A stretch of 64,000 nucleotides of DNA, taken from Coenobita brevimanus (Eukaryota > Arthropoda > Malacostraca > Decapoda > Coenobitidae). Both the position numbers and the translations under genes were made by a program. This document shows positions 34,906-50,148 of the stretch, one piece after another. The notes below the pieces were generated by a model, which saw only the letters and a list, made by a program, of their open reading frames with translations, was not told where the DNA came from and did no database searches. The stretch spans positions 41,483,695-41,547,694 of the forward strand of contig CM064669.1 of NCBI GenBank assembly GCA_032717465.1. Direction: 5' to 3'. Each line of letters begins with the position of its first letter. The first letter of the stretch is position 1.

Positions 34906-35789
34906 CCTAACAGTGGCAGTTGTTGCAACCTTAGGTTCATCTGAATGTGAACCCAGTGGTTTGCAGGCCGAAGCTGCCGTTCTTCTGCAGACCACCACAC
35001 TCCTTTTGGGGGACAAGGAAGGGACTGAGGGACGTTTCCATAACCCGGCAGCTCCATTAACATGTCATATCAGTGCTACCATGTGAAGGTGTTCCTCTCC
35101 AGTACGACACAGGCACCAAATGTCCTTAACATCCACCACACTCAAAGACGACCTCCAAACAGATCGAATAAATCTGCCTCCTCCCCTTCCCTGGGTTTAC
35201 TTGTACAGTATATGCTTCACTAGGCATTTAGATCACCAGAATAGTAGTTTATGACCACGCATATGACGACCTTTCCATTAACATACCAAAGAAAACCCAG
35301 TATGAGACAGGAAAATCTGTGCAAATCACAATCATGGAAACTAGATACGGTTAGCACAAAATAACAAACATTTAAATACTTTCACCCTGAATTCTTCCTC
35401 AGACAATTACAAAGCTGTCACCACCTTCAATAGAAGCATCATTATAGTCGGAAAATTCTATATTCTTAAAGGTGACACTCAAGAATATATTCCTAACTTG
35501 TTTCCTCAAATAAAACAACTCAGTAAGGAAAGATGCAGATAAAATGGTTAAACTAAACTGACCCCAACAGAACAAGGATCCATAAATGACCTCAACATTA
35601 TCATCAAGGGACTGACTGAAACACACATGGAAAAAAATTAGGGAAAAAAAATCTTTGTGGATACTTCTATACCGGTATCTCCTGTAGCCCTGTTCCTCAC
35701 AGAAACCCACATCTCTCCCACTACGACATGTCCCCAATTTGTTTTCCTGGTTGCCACCTCCTCACCTCACCCTAACCACTAACAATAAC
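34906..35789. other. Unassigned sequence, probably LINE-derived
   Basis: Lies between two LINE endonuclease fragments in the same orientation. No motifs are clear; minus-strand frames are short. I see no host gene. Confidence 0.35.
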
Positions 35790-36780
35790 GTTTAGGGTGA
35801 CTTCAACGTCCATAATGTAGAATGGTTATTGCAGTCTGCCAGGACTGACGATACTGGTTTAGAATGCGAGCTGCATGCAGAATTGTTTAACCTCACGCAA
35901 TTGGTAAAGCAATATAATCCTGACAATAACGCCTATCTTTTGGACCTGTTCTTGACAAATGACCCAGATCATTACAGGATATAAGTACTGTCACCACTTG
36001 GATCCTCCACAATCTCATCAAAGCCTCATTGGTCAGTTGTCCCAATCCTCCCTCGTTCCGAACCTGTCAGGGTGACCAGATGGCACTATGACAGGGCAGA
36101 CTGGGATGGATTTAGAAACTATCTTCCTGATATACCATGGCAGTCTTTCTTCTCAAATGGCATCAGTATTACCCAACCCCATATTAATGACTTAATACAA
36201 GCTGGTATGGAATGGTTCACACCCAGTCAACAGTTCACTAAAAGATCGGACTCCCCAGAATGGTTTGACAGCAATTGTGCCAGAGCAACGACCCAAAAGT
36301 CCTTAACATACAACGTTCACTTAAATAACATCTGATTCACTCACTCAGTTTAAAATTGCTAGAAACCATGCAGAAGCAGTAATAAGTCTCGCTAAATCAA
36401 ACTTTTTTCACAACCAAGCATCCAGACTATTAAATAATCCAAATGACAATAGAATATTCTGGTCAACTCTCAGTTCTTTCAGTAATAACTTTAACCAGTC
36501 ATCACCCATTCCCCCACTAAAATTTTTACAAGGTAACATTATAAATGACCCGCGTGGTAAAGCGAACATTCTTGCCAGTACATTTGCAAGAAATTCTACC
36601 TTAGAGGAAGTAGGCCAGAACGTCAAAATACTAGAACTGAGCTCTCCTGAAACTGCTCCTCTTAAGATACAGACTAGATATGTAAAATCCATCCTTGACA
36701 ATTTACAAACCAACAAAACTCCCGATCCAGATGGAATTCCTCCAATTGTTTTGAAAAAAAAAATGTTCCCTAGAACTTAC
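35790..36780 (+). mobile_element. APE-type LINE, endonuclease C-terminus to RT start
   Basis: GDFNVHNVEWLLQSARTDD begins at about 35,797 and contains the GDFN motif; LLDLFLTNDPDHY and the VPILPRSEPVRVTRW region follow. The linker reads RADWDGFRNYLPDIPW, EWFDSNCARAT and KIARNHAEAVISLAKSNFF. RT entry appears as FWSTLSSFSNNFNQSSP, NILASTFARNSTL and LQTNKTPDPDGIPPIVLKK, after which similarity stops at about 36,780. It looks like the 5' complement of the family whose RT is at 17.2-18.7 kb. Stops and one frameshift near 36,335 are present. Confidence 0.75.
36072..36335 (+). pseudogene. LINE endonuclease/linker open segment
   Basis: The longest intact piece of the element, 87 residues, spans the region after the endonuclease SDH motif (RWHYDRADWDGFRNYL) to WFDSNCARATTQKS. 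It has no independent function and is bounded by a frameshift and stop. Confidence 0.7.
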
Positions 36781-37098
36781 TCCTGTTCTAACTAACGAGA
36801 AATCAATTGAACTACTGTGTGTTTAATGCTCTGTTGTACCTGTATTTCTTCTTTCCTGTAATTTTCCTGTTGCTGGTTCTTCTTTATGCATGTTTTCATT
36901 GATTTTATGTCAAATCTTGCTGGGTTTTTAACCTTGTACTCGTGCTATGTTCGCTTGGAATATTTATTGGTTTGTTTTAATTTAGACTGCCTGATAATGG
37001 AAAGTGTCATCTCCGAAACGTTGCAATAAACATGCTGCACACTGTACTGGTTCTTCTGTTCCTTATTTGCCTCCGCTTCCCTAAGGATGTATCCATTG

Positions 37099-37100
<2 letters not shown>
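36781..37100 (+). repeat. Repeat end with GAAACGTTGCAATAAA, possibly Penelope-like
   Basis: CTGCCTGATAATGGAAAG, then TCATCTCCGAAACGTTGC and AATAAA at about 36,988-37,030. CTGATNA and GAAAC separated by a short pairable GGA/TCC resembles a hammerhead core of Penelope-like element ends, but the essential CTGANGA reads CTGATAA. Upstream sequence to 36,781 has no motifs. Confidence 0.35.

Positions 37101-37167
<67 letters not shown>
37101..37167. repeat. (AT)15-(GATA)9 array
   Basis: (AT)n at 37,101-37,130 then GATA repeats to 37,167. Degenerate GATA/GACA repeats reappear beyond 37,455, on the far side of a MITE. Confidence 0.95.
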
Positions 37168-37168
37168 G

Positions 37169-37455
37169 GTACATTCGCACCAGAAAGTATCGGTGCAGAA
37201 TATGTGTTAAATATTATAACACATAGAACAAAAGCAACTGGAAATTGCGGTTCTATCCTCCCACACGCAGGCATCCCAGACGATAGATGATTGCTATATC
37301 AGATATAACTCTTGTGTCCTTCATAATATGTAGGAAATGGCCGTAAATGTTATAATATATACAGGTGTTAATGGGCTGTCAGTGCTGCATGGTCGAATCA
37401 TTCCGGATGGCATCACACCCACAGTGAACCGATACTTTCTGGTGCAAGTGCACAT
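37169..37455. mobile_element. MITE inserted within a GATA-type array
   Basis: Inverted ends are GCACCAGAAAGTATCGGT at 37,177-37,194 and the exact inverse at 37,428-37,445, with GTACATTC and GTGCACTT outside. About 287 bp, no coding. GATA repeats lie on both sides, so the element split an existing array. Superfamily uncertain. Confidence 0.75.
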
Positions 37456-38087
37456 GGATAGGTAGACAGACAGATAGATCGACTGACAGATGGATAGGTA
37501 GACAGATCGACAGATAGATAGATAGATGAACAGATACTGAGATAGACAGATAGCAAGTCCCTCACATAGGCTATATAACTGACTACTTTAGACCTGCCTT
37601 CGTATTACTATTATATTGCTGTTGTTTAAATATTCGGATATGCATATCCACTATACATGTACAATTATTATATGTAACAATTATATGCTACAATTATGTT
37701 ACTGTTTCCACAATTATGCTACTATATTCCATTTTACAATATTATAACAAATACCATACGTTTACTTTAACATGAATTGTTTGACAAGTAGATGAATAAC
37801 ATATTTCTATATACTGCATAAACTGTAACAGCAAATAGGTCGTAGGTACGACAGTTTGGCGTAACAGAGTGACAGGCTATATAGGCATAATAATATGTCA
37901 CATGTAATAGTTATGGATATGTAATAATTATAGACACGAGTATATATTTCATATCACAATGTTCTGCATGTAGTGCCAGCTGGGGATATACACAGTTTCC
38001 TACTAGGAATGTCAATTCACATGATGTATATCAACAATCCTGTTGCCCCTGATCATCAAGAATGTCAGGACACAATGTAATTAAAAC
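37456..38087. other. Degenerate GATA/GACA repeats, then unassigned AT-rich sequence
   Basis: GATAGGTAGACAGACAGATA words to about 37,560, then AT-rich sequence with TACAATTATNNTA words at 37,660-37,745. No gene. Confidence 0.5.
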
Positions 38088-38250
38088 ACTCTCTTTTTAG
38101 TCTTTCTTCATAGCTGAGATCCTTTAAGCTTGGTACCCAACTTGTAGCAGCCATAAGCCTATGTACTTTTTAAATCTTACTTATGTTTTTTGAGATGATT
38201 CCAGACCACTGATGCATATTCCACAGCTGGTCTGATGAATGATATAAGCA
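38088..38250 (-). mobile_element. CR1-like LINE, small minus-strand C-terminal fragment
   Basis: Minus strand reads FIRPAVEYASVVWNHLKK, then RLMAATSWVPSLKDLSYEER, the conserved post-palm region of CR1/L2-like RTs (compare LVRPxLEYA and LRNLSYEERL). It is 5' and 3' truncated, and a (GA)n run (38,250-38,273) abuts it. Confidence 0.7.
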
Positions 38251-38273
38251 GAGAGAGAGAGAGAGAGAGAGAG

Positions 38274-38890
38274 AATTAGGCCTTTACGTTATGCGACTGT
38301 ACCACCCTGAATGTGTACGAAATATATGCATATTTGGTATCAATAGATTTCATGATCAAAGAGAATACTTTCCCAAATAAAAAAATGGTATATTCATTTT
38401 TTTTTTTCTCCAAAATCCGGTGAGTACCAACCCCCCAAATTTTTAGTGTGCAAAAAATATTGCAGTATCACTGTGTTATCCCATGCAAATGAGATACTAC
38501 TGTACTGAACAGACTGATACAAAAAAAACTTGTCATACGTCACTTCCATGTATTTGAGCAAGTTTTTAAAATTATGGAAAACTCAAAAATCGAAGAAAAA
38601 TACACTACATGGCACCTAATTTTCTTTTTTCTTTTTTTCGAAGTTAATAAACACAATGAAAATTCAAGCCATAATGAACATACTGATACCGAAAACATGG
38701 TTGTTAATCATAGTTCTGAATATGGCAAATACACGAAAGAAAAAAATCCAGCCTTAAGTATCTGACCATAATCACTGTAGTGTCATCAAAGCTCAGTTTT
38801 ATGACCAGAAACACTACAATGTTTAGAGCATTACACATTTACCGTATAATAATAATGAATAATAGGACAGTCTTTAATTTGACACGTACC
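38274..38890. other. Unassigned AT-rich sequence
   Basis: No element ends or coding sequence recognised. Confidence 0.4.
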
Positions 38891-40683
38891 TTAACCCCTT
38901 AACTACGGGGCGTCACTTTCGTGACACTCGGGAGCAAGGGATCATACCGTGGGGCATCACTTTTGTGATTCTGTGTTATTTTGAATTCACCCGGGCTTTC
39001 AAGTGGTGGCTTGTATCATCTATCAGTACTACCAGTGTCCAGCTATGCTCAGTTCTGCTAATGTCACCTGTACTCCCATCCTAAATTGACAATTTAGCCA
39101 TTTTTCTCTTGTCCTTGACTCCCCCCCTCCTTACCTCCCCTCCATTACCCTCTCCTCCCGCCTGACCAGCTGCGCTGCGCTACATAAATGCTGGACGGAT
39201 TTTTCCACTCATTTTATCCATTGAAATGTGCCCTTTGCCCTATTCTTATACAAAATAATATATAAAAGAAAGAGAAAAGGTAATTGATACTGCCATACAT
39301 CTGGAATGGGCTAATTATCACCTGGCAACACCTCACATGCACTTGTTCGCTAATTTTCCCTGTTTATTTCCCCTTGAAATATGCCGTATGACCTGTTCTC
39401 ATAATTAAAATATAAATAAGAAAGGAAGGGAGAAGCCTAAGTGATATTTACATTCACCTGGAACTACCTAATTTATTATGTATTGTCTAGATTTCCTGCC
39501 AATCATTTCATAGCGTATATATTAACAGCTGTCACCACGCTGACATTGGTAGCCCTTCACTGTCCCTAGGCCACAGCATTCAGTTTACTGTCGTCTTTCA
39601 AGGTGAAACCACGTCGGATTCGCGCCTATCCAATTCCGCCACTTTTTAGCCCCATGCAAAGGGCCCTGTGACCTCTACCCCTACTAAACCTCGTGTGGAA
39701 AGGGGTAAAGGGCTAAGTGACTGCTGTGGAACATGAACTGGCTAATTTATCAATGATAATGATGGACAGTGACTACAATCTTTCTGGTGACTCTAAAACA
39801 GTGCAAGTGGAAATGTAAATAATGTGTAAATAATGTGTAAACAGCAAGTGAAAGCAGTGAATGTAAATATAACTGAACAGTGGAAAACAGTTATATAAGT
39901 TATTGTAAGTAACAGTGCATAACAGAGTGTAAATAAAATAAAAATGTAATTAATGTAAATAAAATAGAGAAAGTAAATAGAAATGTAAATAAGTAGTAAT
40001 AGAAGAATACGAGTATATATACTAGGAGTAATGAAAGTGAAAGTATCACTCTAGCATGTATGAATACTGGGAGTAATGAAAGTGAAAGTGACAGATTCGC
40101 TCTCTACGCTAGTATACAGGACGAGAAAGTGAATGCCTGGAGTGAAAATAAACTACTAGTACTGAAAGAAACTTATAGATAAATATTGTATATATAAATA
40201 AGTGTAATAAAGTACTAGGAATATAAAGTGTGTGTTTATAAATAATAAATGACAGCTTCACCTCAGAATACCATCAGGGAACCAGCACGGGAGGAAAGCT
40301 CATATGCGCTCGTAATTTACATTGCTTTCACAGTGTTTTTTTTTTTTTTGGAATATGGATTCCAAACTACTTGAAATTCATAGAATAGTGTTTGTAGTTA
40401 TAATATCAGGCAGTGGTAACCATATTACGGGGTATCGGGAAGTGTAAAATGGAGACTTCGTTACCCAACTTCAGAAGTCTCCAAAAGTCCTACAGTAGAC
40501 GACGAAGGCTCACCAAACATCCCAGGGGAAAGCTGAATGTATGTGCCATAGGCATATTTAATTTTAATATTCTAGGACTAATAACTGATTTTTGGCAAAT
40601 ATTTTTAAAAAGTCAGTTGGAGCACGAATATATTCGCGGGAAGCGCAAGGAGCGCAAAAACATCCCCGTGGTGTAGGGGTTAA
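38891..40683. mobile_element. piggyBac-like element flanked by TTAA
   Basis: TTAA at 38,891-38,894 is followed by CCCCTTAACTACGGGG. TTAA at 40,680-40,683 is preceded by the inverse of CCCCTACACCACGGGG; 13 of 16 end bases match. TTAA duplication and ends beginning with C-runs are characteristic of piggyBac. The left subterminal region has CGTCACTTTCGTGAC and GGGGCATCACTTTTGTGATT direct repeats. The 1.79-kb interior has no recognisable transposase; much of it is AGTGAAAGTG and TAAATAAA low complexity. An 87-residue frame at 40,413-40,676 (YSRRRRLTKHPRGKLN) is unassigned. Confidence 0.6.
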
Positions 40684-41344
40684 ACTAATGCAGAGTTGGG
40701 CGCCAGTGGAAGCTTGAAGTGGTTCAATTCAAGTGAACGCTTCACATGACTAGCACACACGGCCCACTATGTATGCAGTCTGGGCATAATGGTCCTTTAA
40801 TGCTCAGAACTGATGAAAAATGTCATTAATGTTCTCCACACCAACACGGGTAAAGCACTTATCCAGGCATGTATATGGGGGGGCCCTGCTCGTCGCACTG
40901 TTATGTTCTTTTTTGTTGACTTGCTCACATAGGCCTCGCCACTGTCTCTTTTACACTTTTTAAGCAGCCACTTAATTCCACTGATAATGGTGCTGTTGTC
41001 ACTTTCTTGTGACCTTCCCAACGGGCCTCGGGATTGGCAGAGCCAGTCCTTGTAAACACAGGAGGATGAATGTCGCCACGCTATTGGCTCATCAACTTGT
41101 CCTTCTGCCACAGTCCGGGAGTTAGTACGCTGTTTTTGCTGTCAAAAACAGTTGACCTTGAGCTTTGAAGTAGAGGGGAATAATGGCCGATTTCGCTTAT
41201 CTTTTCACACCACGTAAAGAGAATGGCCCTGGACAGAATGAACTTAGATAAATCTCATTTTCGGTTCTTTGGCCAAGTCGATCTTCTGCTACCGAGCGCC
41301 TCTTATGCGGCCTGCTAGAGACAGTCTGTTATTGATAATCACTC
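40684..41344. other. Unassigned sequence with a 104-residue minus frame
   Basis: The minus frame 40,797-41,111 (SGIKWLLKKCKRDSGEAYVS, then PPHIHAWISALPVLVWR) has reasonable composition, but I recognise no family. A G-run of 8 interrupts the region near 40,880. It may belong to an undescribed repeat adjoining the LINE next to it. Confidence 0.3.
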
Positions 41345-42560
41345 TTAGGCCCTTCATGTCTCCTATGTGTAGGTTGAACTTCCTGGCTTATAAGCCCAAT
41401 CTGGTCTTTTTCCACTTTTACCAAACTTAACTACATGGCATTTGTCCACACTGAGTTCCATTTGCTATCTATTGCTCTATTCATGAAGCTTATTTAATAA
41501 TTCTTGTAGCTCTCTGCAAGAGTCTGTTTGTCATTTTCCTTTGCATTTTTGCATCATCAGCAACCATTGTTTTGAAAGCTTCCATTTCCAATGTCTCAGT
41601 CTATATCATTTATATATACTAAAAACATAACTGGTGCCAGCACTTAGCCCTGTGGAACTCTGCTAGTCACTTTCTTCCATGATGAGTAATTACTCCATAG
41701 TACTGTTCTCATTTCGCTTTTTCTGAGAAAATCCTGCATCCAACAGAACAGATTACCTTGGATTCCTCCTTGATGGTACAGTATTCATAGAAGTCTTTGG
41801 TGCCGTACTCTGTCAAATGATTTCTTAAAATCTAAATAGATACTGTCCACCCATCCCTCTCTTTTCTGAAGTGTTTCTGCAACTCTACTGCAGTAGCTTA
41901 ATAGATTTGTAACACATGATTTTCCTTTTCTAAAACCGACTGTCTTTCTGTTAACATATTCTATTTTTCCAGATGGTTTACCCACATTTTTCTTATTAGC
42001 TTTTCTAGTATCTTGTTTACAACACTGGTCAGGGATACTGGTCTATAGTTGAATGGATTCTGCCTATTTCCTTTCTTGAATAGGAGAACAATGTTTGCTT
42101 TCTTCCAAATATCTGGTAGTTCACCTTGAATTAAGGATTCCTTGAATATTAAGCAATTGGTCTGCTTATCTCTGCACATTCATGTAGCACCCAACTTGAT
42201 ATTTCGTCAGGACCATTTGCTTTTCCTTTGTCTAATCTACTCAACTCTTCCTGTACCTCTTGTTCCGATATTCGTATAACTGGTAATATGTGTGCGTATG
42301 CGTGTTCCTTATCATCTCTCTCAAAATTACTTTCTGTAAAAACTGATTGGAAATTATCGCCAAGAACTTCGCAAATACCTATTTCTTGGATATATCGTAG
42401 GTTATCCCCTCATCCATGGTGGACTGTATTTTATCTTTAACTTTGGTTTTGCTTCGGATGTATCTGTAAAAAAGCTTTGGTTGATCACTACTTTTATTTA
42501 TAATGTCTTCTCCGAGCTTCGTTTGAGTTTCTCTCCTTATCCTTGCATATTCATTTCTTG

Positions 42561-42562
<2 letters not shown>
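41345..42562 (-). mobile_element. CR1-like LINE, minus strand, 5'-truncated
   Basis: From 42,560 downward: RNEYARIRRETQTKLGEDI, PKLFYRYIRSKTKVKD, then the RT. The tail after motif C degrades near 41,345 (LSVDKCHVVKFGKSGK, the usual K-C-x-V-x-x-x-G motif). The 5' boundary coincides with a (GT)n microsatellite, so the upstream coding sequence has been replaced. Several stops and frameshifts. Confidence 0.8.
41590..42179 (-). pseudogene. CR1-like reverse transcriptase remnant
   Basis: Segments in order on the minus strand: LPDIWKKANIVLLFKKGNR, NYRPVSLTSVVNKILEKLI (42,179-41,961); VGFRKGKSCVTNLLSY and motif A SIYLDFKKSFDRVRHQRLL (41,985-41,785). Motif B is a stop-containing PQG*VLAPVMFLVYINDI near 41,660-41,605. 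Motif C is VADDAK near 41,560. The Asp pair of motif C and the motif A Asp are readable, but the frame is broken at least three times. Confidence 0.8.

Positions 42563-42607
<45 letters not shown>
42562..42607. repeat. (GT)23 microsatellite at the LINE boundary
   Basis: Uninterrupted array abutting the 5' truncation point of the minus-strand CR1-like LINE. Confidence 0.97.
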
Positions 42608-45693
<3,086 letters not shown>

Positions 45694-45897
45694 CTTTTAC
45701 TAACCCCTGGCTCCCGGGAAAGTTTTTTTTTGCATTTTCTTGCCACCCTTTGACGATTTTACTAAACTTGCGGTAGACGTTTCGAACTGGACGGAACGTA
45801 GCGTCAAGAAACCCTTTCAGTAGGAGAAGTTTTTCCTCGAATGAATAAAATCATCCGATGGCAGCAAGAGTGAACGTCACCCGGGCTGGGAGGGCTA
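45694..45897. mobile_element. Very tentative TTAA-type element remnant
   Basis: TAACCCCTGGCTCCCGGGAA at the left and, inverted, TAGCCCTCCCAGCCCGGG at the right resemble degraded ends of the CCC-starting class. No intact TTAA flanks remain. Confidence 0.2.
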
Positions 45898-47057
45898 AAT
45901 AAACAAGCAAAACTGTTTACACGGTGTTAAGGAGTTAAACGTGCGGACAAATTTGGGAAAAATGCATTAATTTTACTGCTAAAACAAGAGCGACATTTCA
46001 GACTTTATAACAACCGTCAGATACAGTTTTCCCAGTTATACAGACTTTATTCAAAAACTCTAATATATTGAATTAATCTCACATTCGATGCAAATCAACA
46101 AAGAAAACAAGCCGATTTATTTTGGATCATTCAGTAACTGACTCTAGTTAAGTTATTAACCACGTAACTGATAAAACATCGTAGTATAAGTGATCTCTGT
46201 GAATGACATCGGTTAATTTGGAGAAGCCATCTGATTCAGTTGAAACAGCAACAGAGATGACTGTGACTAAGGGACAAAGCATGGAAAGTCATGATACTTG
46301 GCGACATTAACAGGATAACTAAACCCGCTATCATAAAACTTCAGAAGGATCGTCAGGCCATACCAGTAAGTTGGGTAAGTAGACACTGTTAGCATGTGAT
46401 GGTAAAGAAACTACCATAAATCAGTGGAAGGCTGAAGATTATATTTACAGACTTCTTGTCAGTTTTTCTAGGGAAGAACCACGAGAAAGTGATTGTTGGG
46501 CATAACAGGGAGAATATGAAAACAGGCTTGTACTTAATACTATTTTTTTCTTTGTTTACCTCCTTTCTTTAATTTTTGGAGATGAAGAACCTGGAAGTAT
46601 TTAATATTTATTCCTAGCGTAGGTAAATCGGACAGGCGCAGTTCATGGCAAAGAATGGGAATGGGATGGAGGCCTTTTAGTAACCAGAGTAACATCATGA
46701 AGGACAGGAAACTGCCTTTATAAAAAAAAATGGTATATAAACAGCATGCCCTTCCTTTATAACTTATGGATCGAAAACGTATTATTAAACAATAGCCCTG
46801 GAATGTGAACTTTGGAGAGCTCAAATAAGACCGGGGAGGACTGTCAAGAATCACATGGAAAGGGTAACTTCTTAGGTGTGAGGACAGAGTAAAGTACAGG
46901 GCATAATCATCACAATCAAAAAGCGAAAATGGATATTGGGAGGTTACATCCTTTGTATTACAGGCAACAGATGGGCAGTCAGGGTACCTGAACGGCAACC
47001 CGGTGATGGAGTGAGAGGAAGAGCATACTGAAACAAGATGGAGGGATGAACTCCGAA
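45898..47057. other. Unassigned sequence
   Basis: A minus-strand 152-residue frame at 46,540-46,998 has no recognisable domain and I do not support it as a gene. No repeat ends found. Confidence 0.4.
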
Positions 47058-47175
47058 GATCTGCTGAGATTAGATGAAGCAGACAAACAGCTATTAGGTG
47101 GCCAACAAGATAGACGGAAGGTATCTGGAGATTTGCTGGGATTAGATGGAACAGGCTAACACCTATTAGGTTGGG
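47058..47175. repeat. Duplicated segment of about 74 bp
   Basis: GATCTGCTGAGATTAGATGA at 47,058 is repeated as GATTTGCTGGGATTAGATGG at about 47,132; both continue with CAGNCNAACANCTATTAGG. Confidence 0.75.
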
Positions 47176-47223
47176 GTGAAGAAAAATGAGAGAAGCCTCC
47201 GTCCTGCACTGAACCCTCTCAGG

Positions 47224-47317
47224 CTGCTGCTGCCGCAGCCGCCGCTCCTCCTCCTCCAGGTGGTGGTGGTGGTGGTGGTGGTGGTGGTGGTGGTGGTGGT
47301 GGTGGTGGTGGTGGTGG

Positions 47318-47351
<34 letters not shown>

Positions 47352-47352
47352 G

Positions 47353-47385
<33 letters not shown>

Positions 47386-47455
47386 ATGAAGATGATGATG
47401 ATGATGAAGACTGGCGGCGACGGCGGCGGAGGCAGCGGCGGTGGTGGTGGTGGTG
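47224..47455. repeat. Compound trinucleotide block (GCT)n-(GGT)20-(GCT)n-(GAT)n-(GGT)n
   Basis: A (GGT)20 core at 47,259-47,318 is followed by (GCT)n with GCC interruptions to about 47,382, then GAT and GGC/GGT repeats. Every frame on both strands is open and reads homopolymers such as poly-Val, poly-Leu, poly-Ala, poly-Pro and poly-Ser. I see no flanking coding sequence, so I treat it as a microsatellite and not as a homopolymer-containing gene. Confidence 0.9.
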
Positions 47456-47689
47456 ATTTATTCGCACGTGTGTATGTATTGTACGTGGGTGATAATGCAA
47501 ACATGTCCAAAGTTTTAGCGATTTCACACCGATAACGTCATTTTATTTTAATCTATATATCAATAGACAACAGTATTCATTTTAGGGGGTGACTACGATT
47601 TGCACGGGTAACTTGTAACGTTAATTAATCCCTTTAATACTGTAAATCATTTCAAACTTGAGAATTAGACCGCGGTGGCAATAATAAAG

Positions 47690-48065
47690 TATACTAGAGG
47701 GCCCCCAAAGGGTGGATCACACCAACCACAAGCCGATACATATCTACCGCGGGTAGGAATATGACCTTGACCTACTTTCACCAATTTCGAACTCGAAGGA
47801 GATTTTCATCCCTACTATACACCTGAAAAATAATTTGTGATGATATCTTGAGCGGTTGCGAAGTTATCGTGGTAACAGACAGACAGACCTTGACCTACTT
47901 TCACCAATTTCGAACTCGTGATCGATTTTTTTACTCTAATACACACCTGTAAATTTTGTGGTATCTTATTATGGTTGCGAAGTTATCGTGCTAACAGACG
48001 CACACAGACACGCAGACAGACAAACTGAAAACAATACCATATTCGCTATAGTGGCTGGTAAAAAT
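47690..48065 (+). repeat. Interspersed repeat with an internal 123-bp duplication
   Basis: GACCTTGACCTACTTTCACC starts at 47,763 and again at 47,886; each unit ends with GGTTGCGAAGTTATCGTG, TAACAGAC and a GACA run. The end reads CTGAAAACAATACCATATTC then CTATAGTGGCTGGTAA. The same kind of end occurs at 25.3 kb and in the fold-back element at 29.5 kb. Likely a dimeric SINE or RTE-derived non-autonomous repeat. Confidence 0.65.
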
Positions 48066-48724
48066 GTATCACCTTGCTGATGGTAAAGGGCTACATATAA
48101 GAAGGGCCACCAGGACAGAGTAGTTTTTTTTTTTTTTTTTCCCTAAGCCCAGACGCGCCTATTTCCTTGCAACTTACTCCTAATTAGTGTTGTATCGATT
48201 CAAAACTTAGCATGGATTTTTTTTCTCTCCCTCGAAGTGAATTTTCGGTGTATACAGAACCGCTTTCGGCCGCCAGCTATTATGCAAATGAAGCAAGCGA
48301 GGTGGAGCGCTATTCAGTGTGTTCACCGTGTAAGAGACATTCCAGCACAGTTTAAACTTTTATAATGATGCCGAAATTGTCCGTCTGCTTTAGAATACTA
48401 GAGAAAGGTGAACAACTTTACCTTCTGAATTCCCCCAAACTAGAAGAAAAGTTAGAAAGTATGAGGCGATTTGAACTTTTTTTAATCTCCTATAATAATT
48501 TTGTTTTTTATGCTTAACTCATTTTGTTCTGTGGCGTGCTTTATTGATATGTCTACCTAACACCAGATGATTTTATTTAATTCAAATGACACGTCTCTCC
48601 CAAGTCAAGTAAAATCGTCTGGGAGTAGCGGGGGTTTGGGACTTCAAATAACGCACAGGATATGAGAAGGGGAAAAAGCATTTATGGTGTAGTGTGTGGA
48701 AGGAAATAACAAGTGCCTACTCTG
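48066..48724. other. Unassigned sequence with a T21 tract
   Basis: T-run at about 48,123-48,141. No coding or element ends recognised. Confidence 0.4.
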
Positions 48725-49245
48725 CCTAGCTGGGTATGTCCACAGGCACTAGTGATGCCAACAATACTGCATGGATGCGAGGTTTGGGTTTTGAATGCTA
48801 GGAACTGAAAGGAGACGCATCTTTCCTGAATGAGGTACCTAAACACCATACGTTTGGGGCAAGATGGGTATGCTGTATGGATGCGAGGTGCGGACTTTGA
48901 ATGTTAGGTACCGTAAAAAGATGAGCATTTAAAATGAAGTGCCTGAAGGGTAAGATGGGTTTACAGTGAGAAATGACACTGCAAGAGAAGCCTGGATGCA
49001 GAAGTAGCATTGTGGAAATGGCAAACAGGGGTGATTTCAGGTGGTGTGGCCCTAACGAGAATTTGGGTGACAAGAGTTTGATAAAGATGTACAGATCATT
49101 AGCAGAAACAGTGAGAGGAAGGAGGAGTACAAGAAGGTGTGAGGATTGTTTGTGCACCTTGGATGGTGAGGGGAGTGTACATAATCAGGCAAACTGGAAT
49201 GAAATGGTTTATGAGGGTATGTCTTGCAGTCAAAAACCTTCAGTT
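48725..49245 (+). mobile_element. LINE C-terminal fragment (RTE-like)
   Basis: LVMPTILHGCEVWVLNAR near 48,748-48,800 matches the post-palm motif of RTE-like RTs (compare VVPTALYGAETWNM at 61.64 kb). GDFRWCGPNENLGDKSLIKM near 49,030-49,090 corresponds to the RWFGHxERM motif and LDGEGSVHNQANWNEMVYEG to the protein end. A segment of about 104 bp is tandemly duplicated (GGATGCGAGGT at 48,773 and 48,877). Frameshifted and 5' truncated. Confidence 0.7.
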
Positions 49246-50122
<877 letters not shown>

Positions 50123-50148
50123 CAAAGGCACCTCCCACGGCTGAAGGG

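Noticed and set aside
46540..46998. 152-residue minus-strand frame
   Set aside because: No recognisable domain, no repeat match and no splice context; length is within chance for a 64-kb window on two strands.
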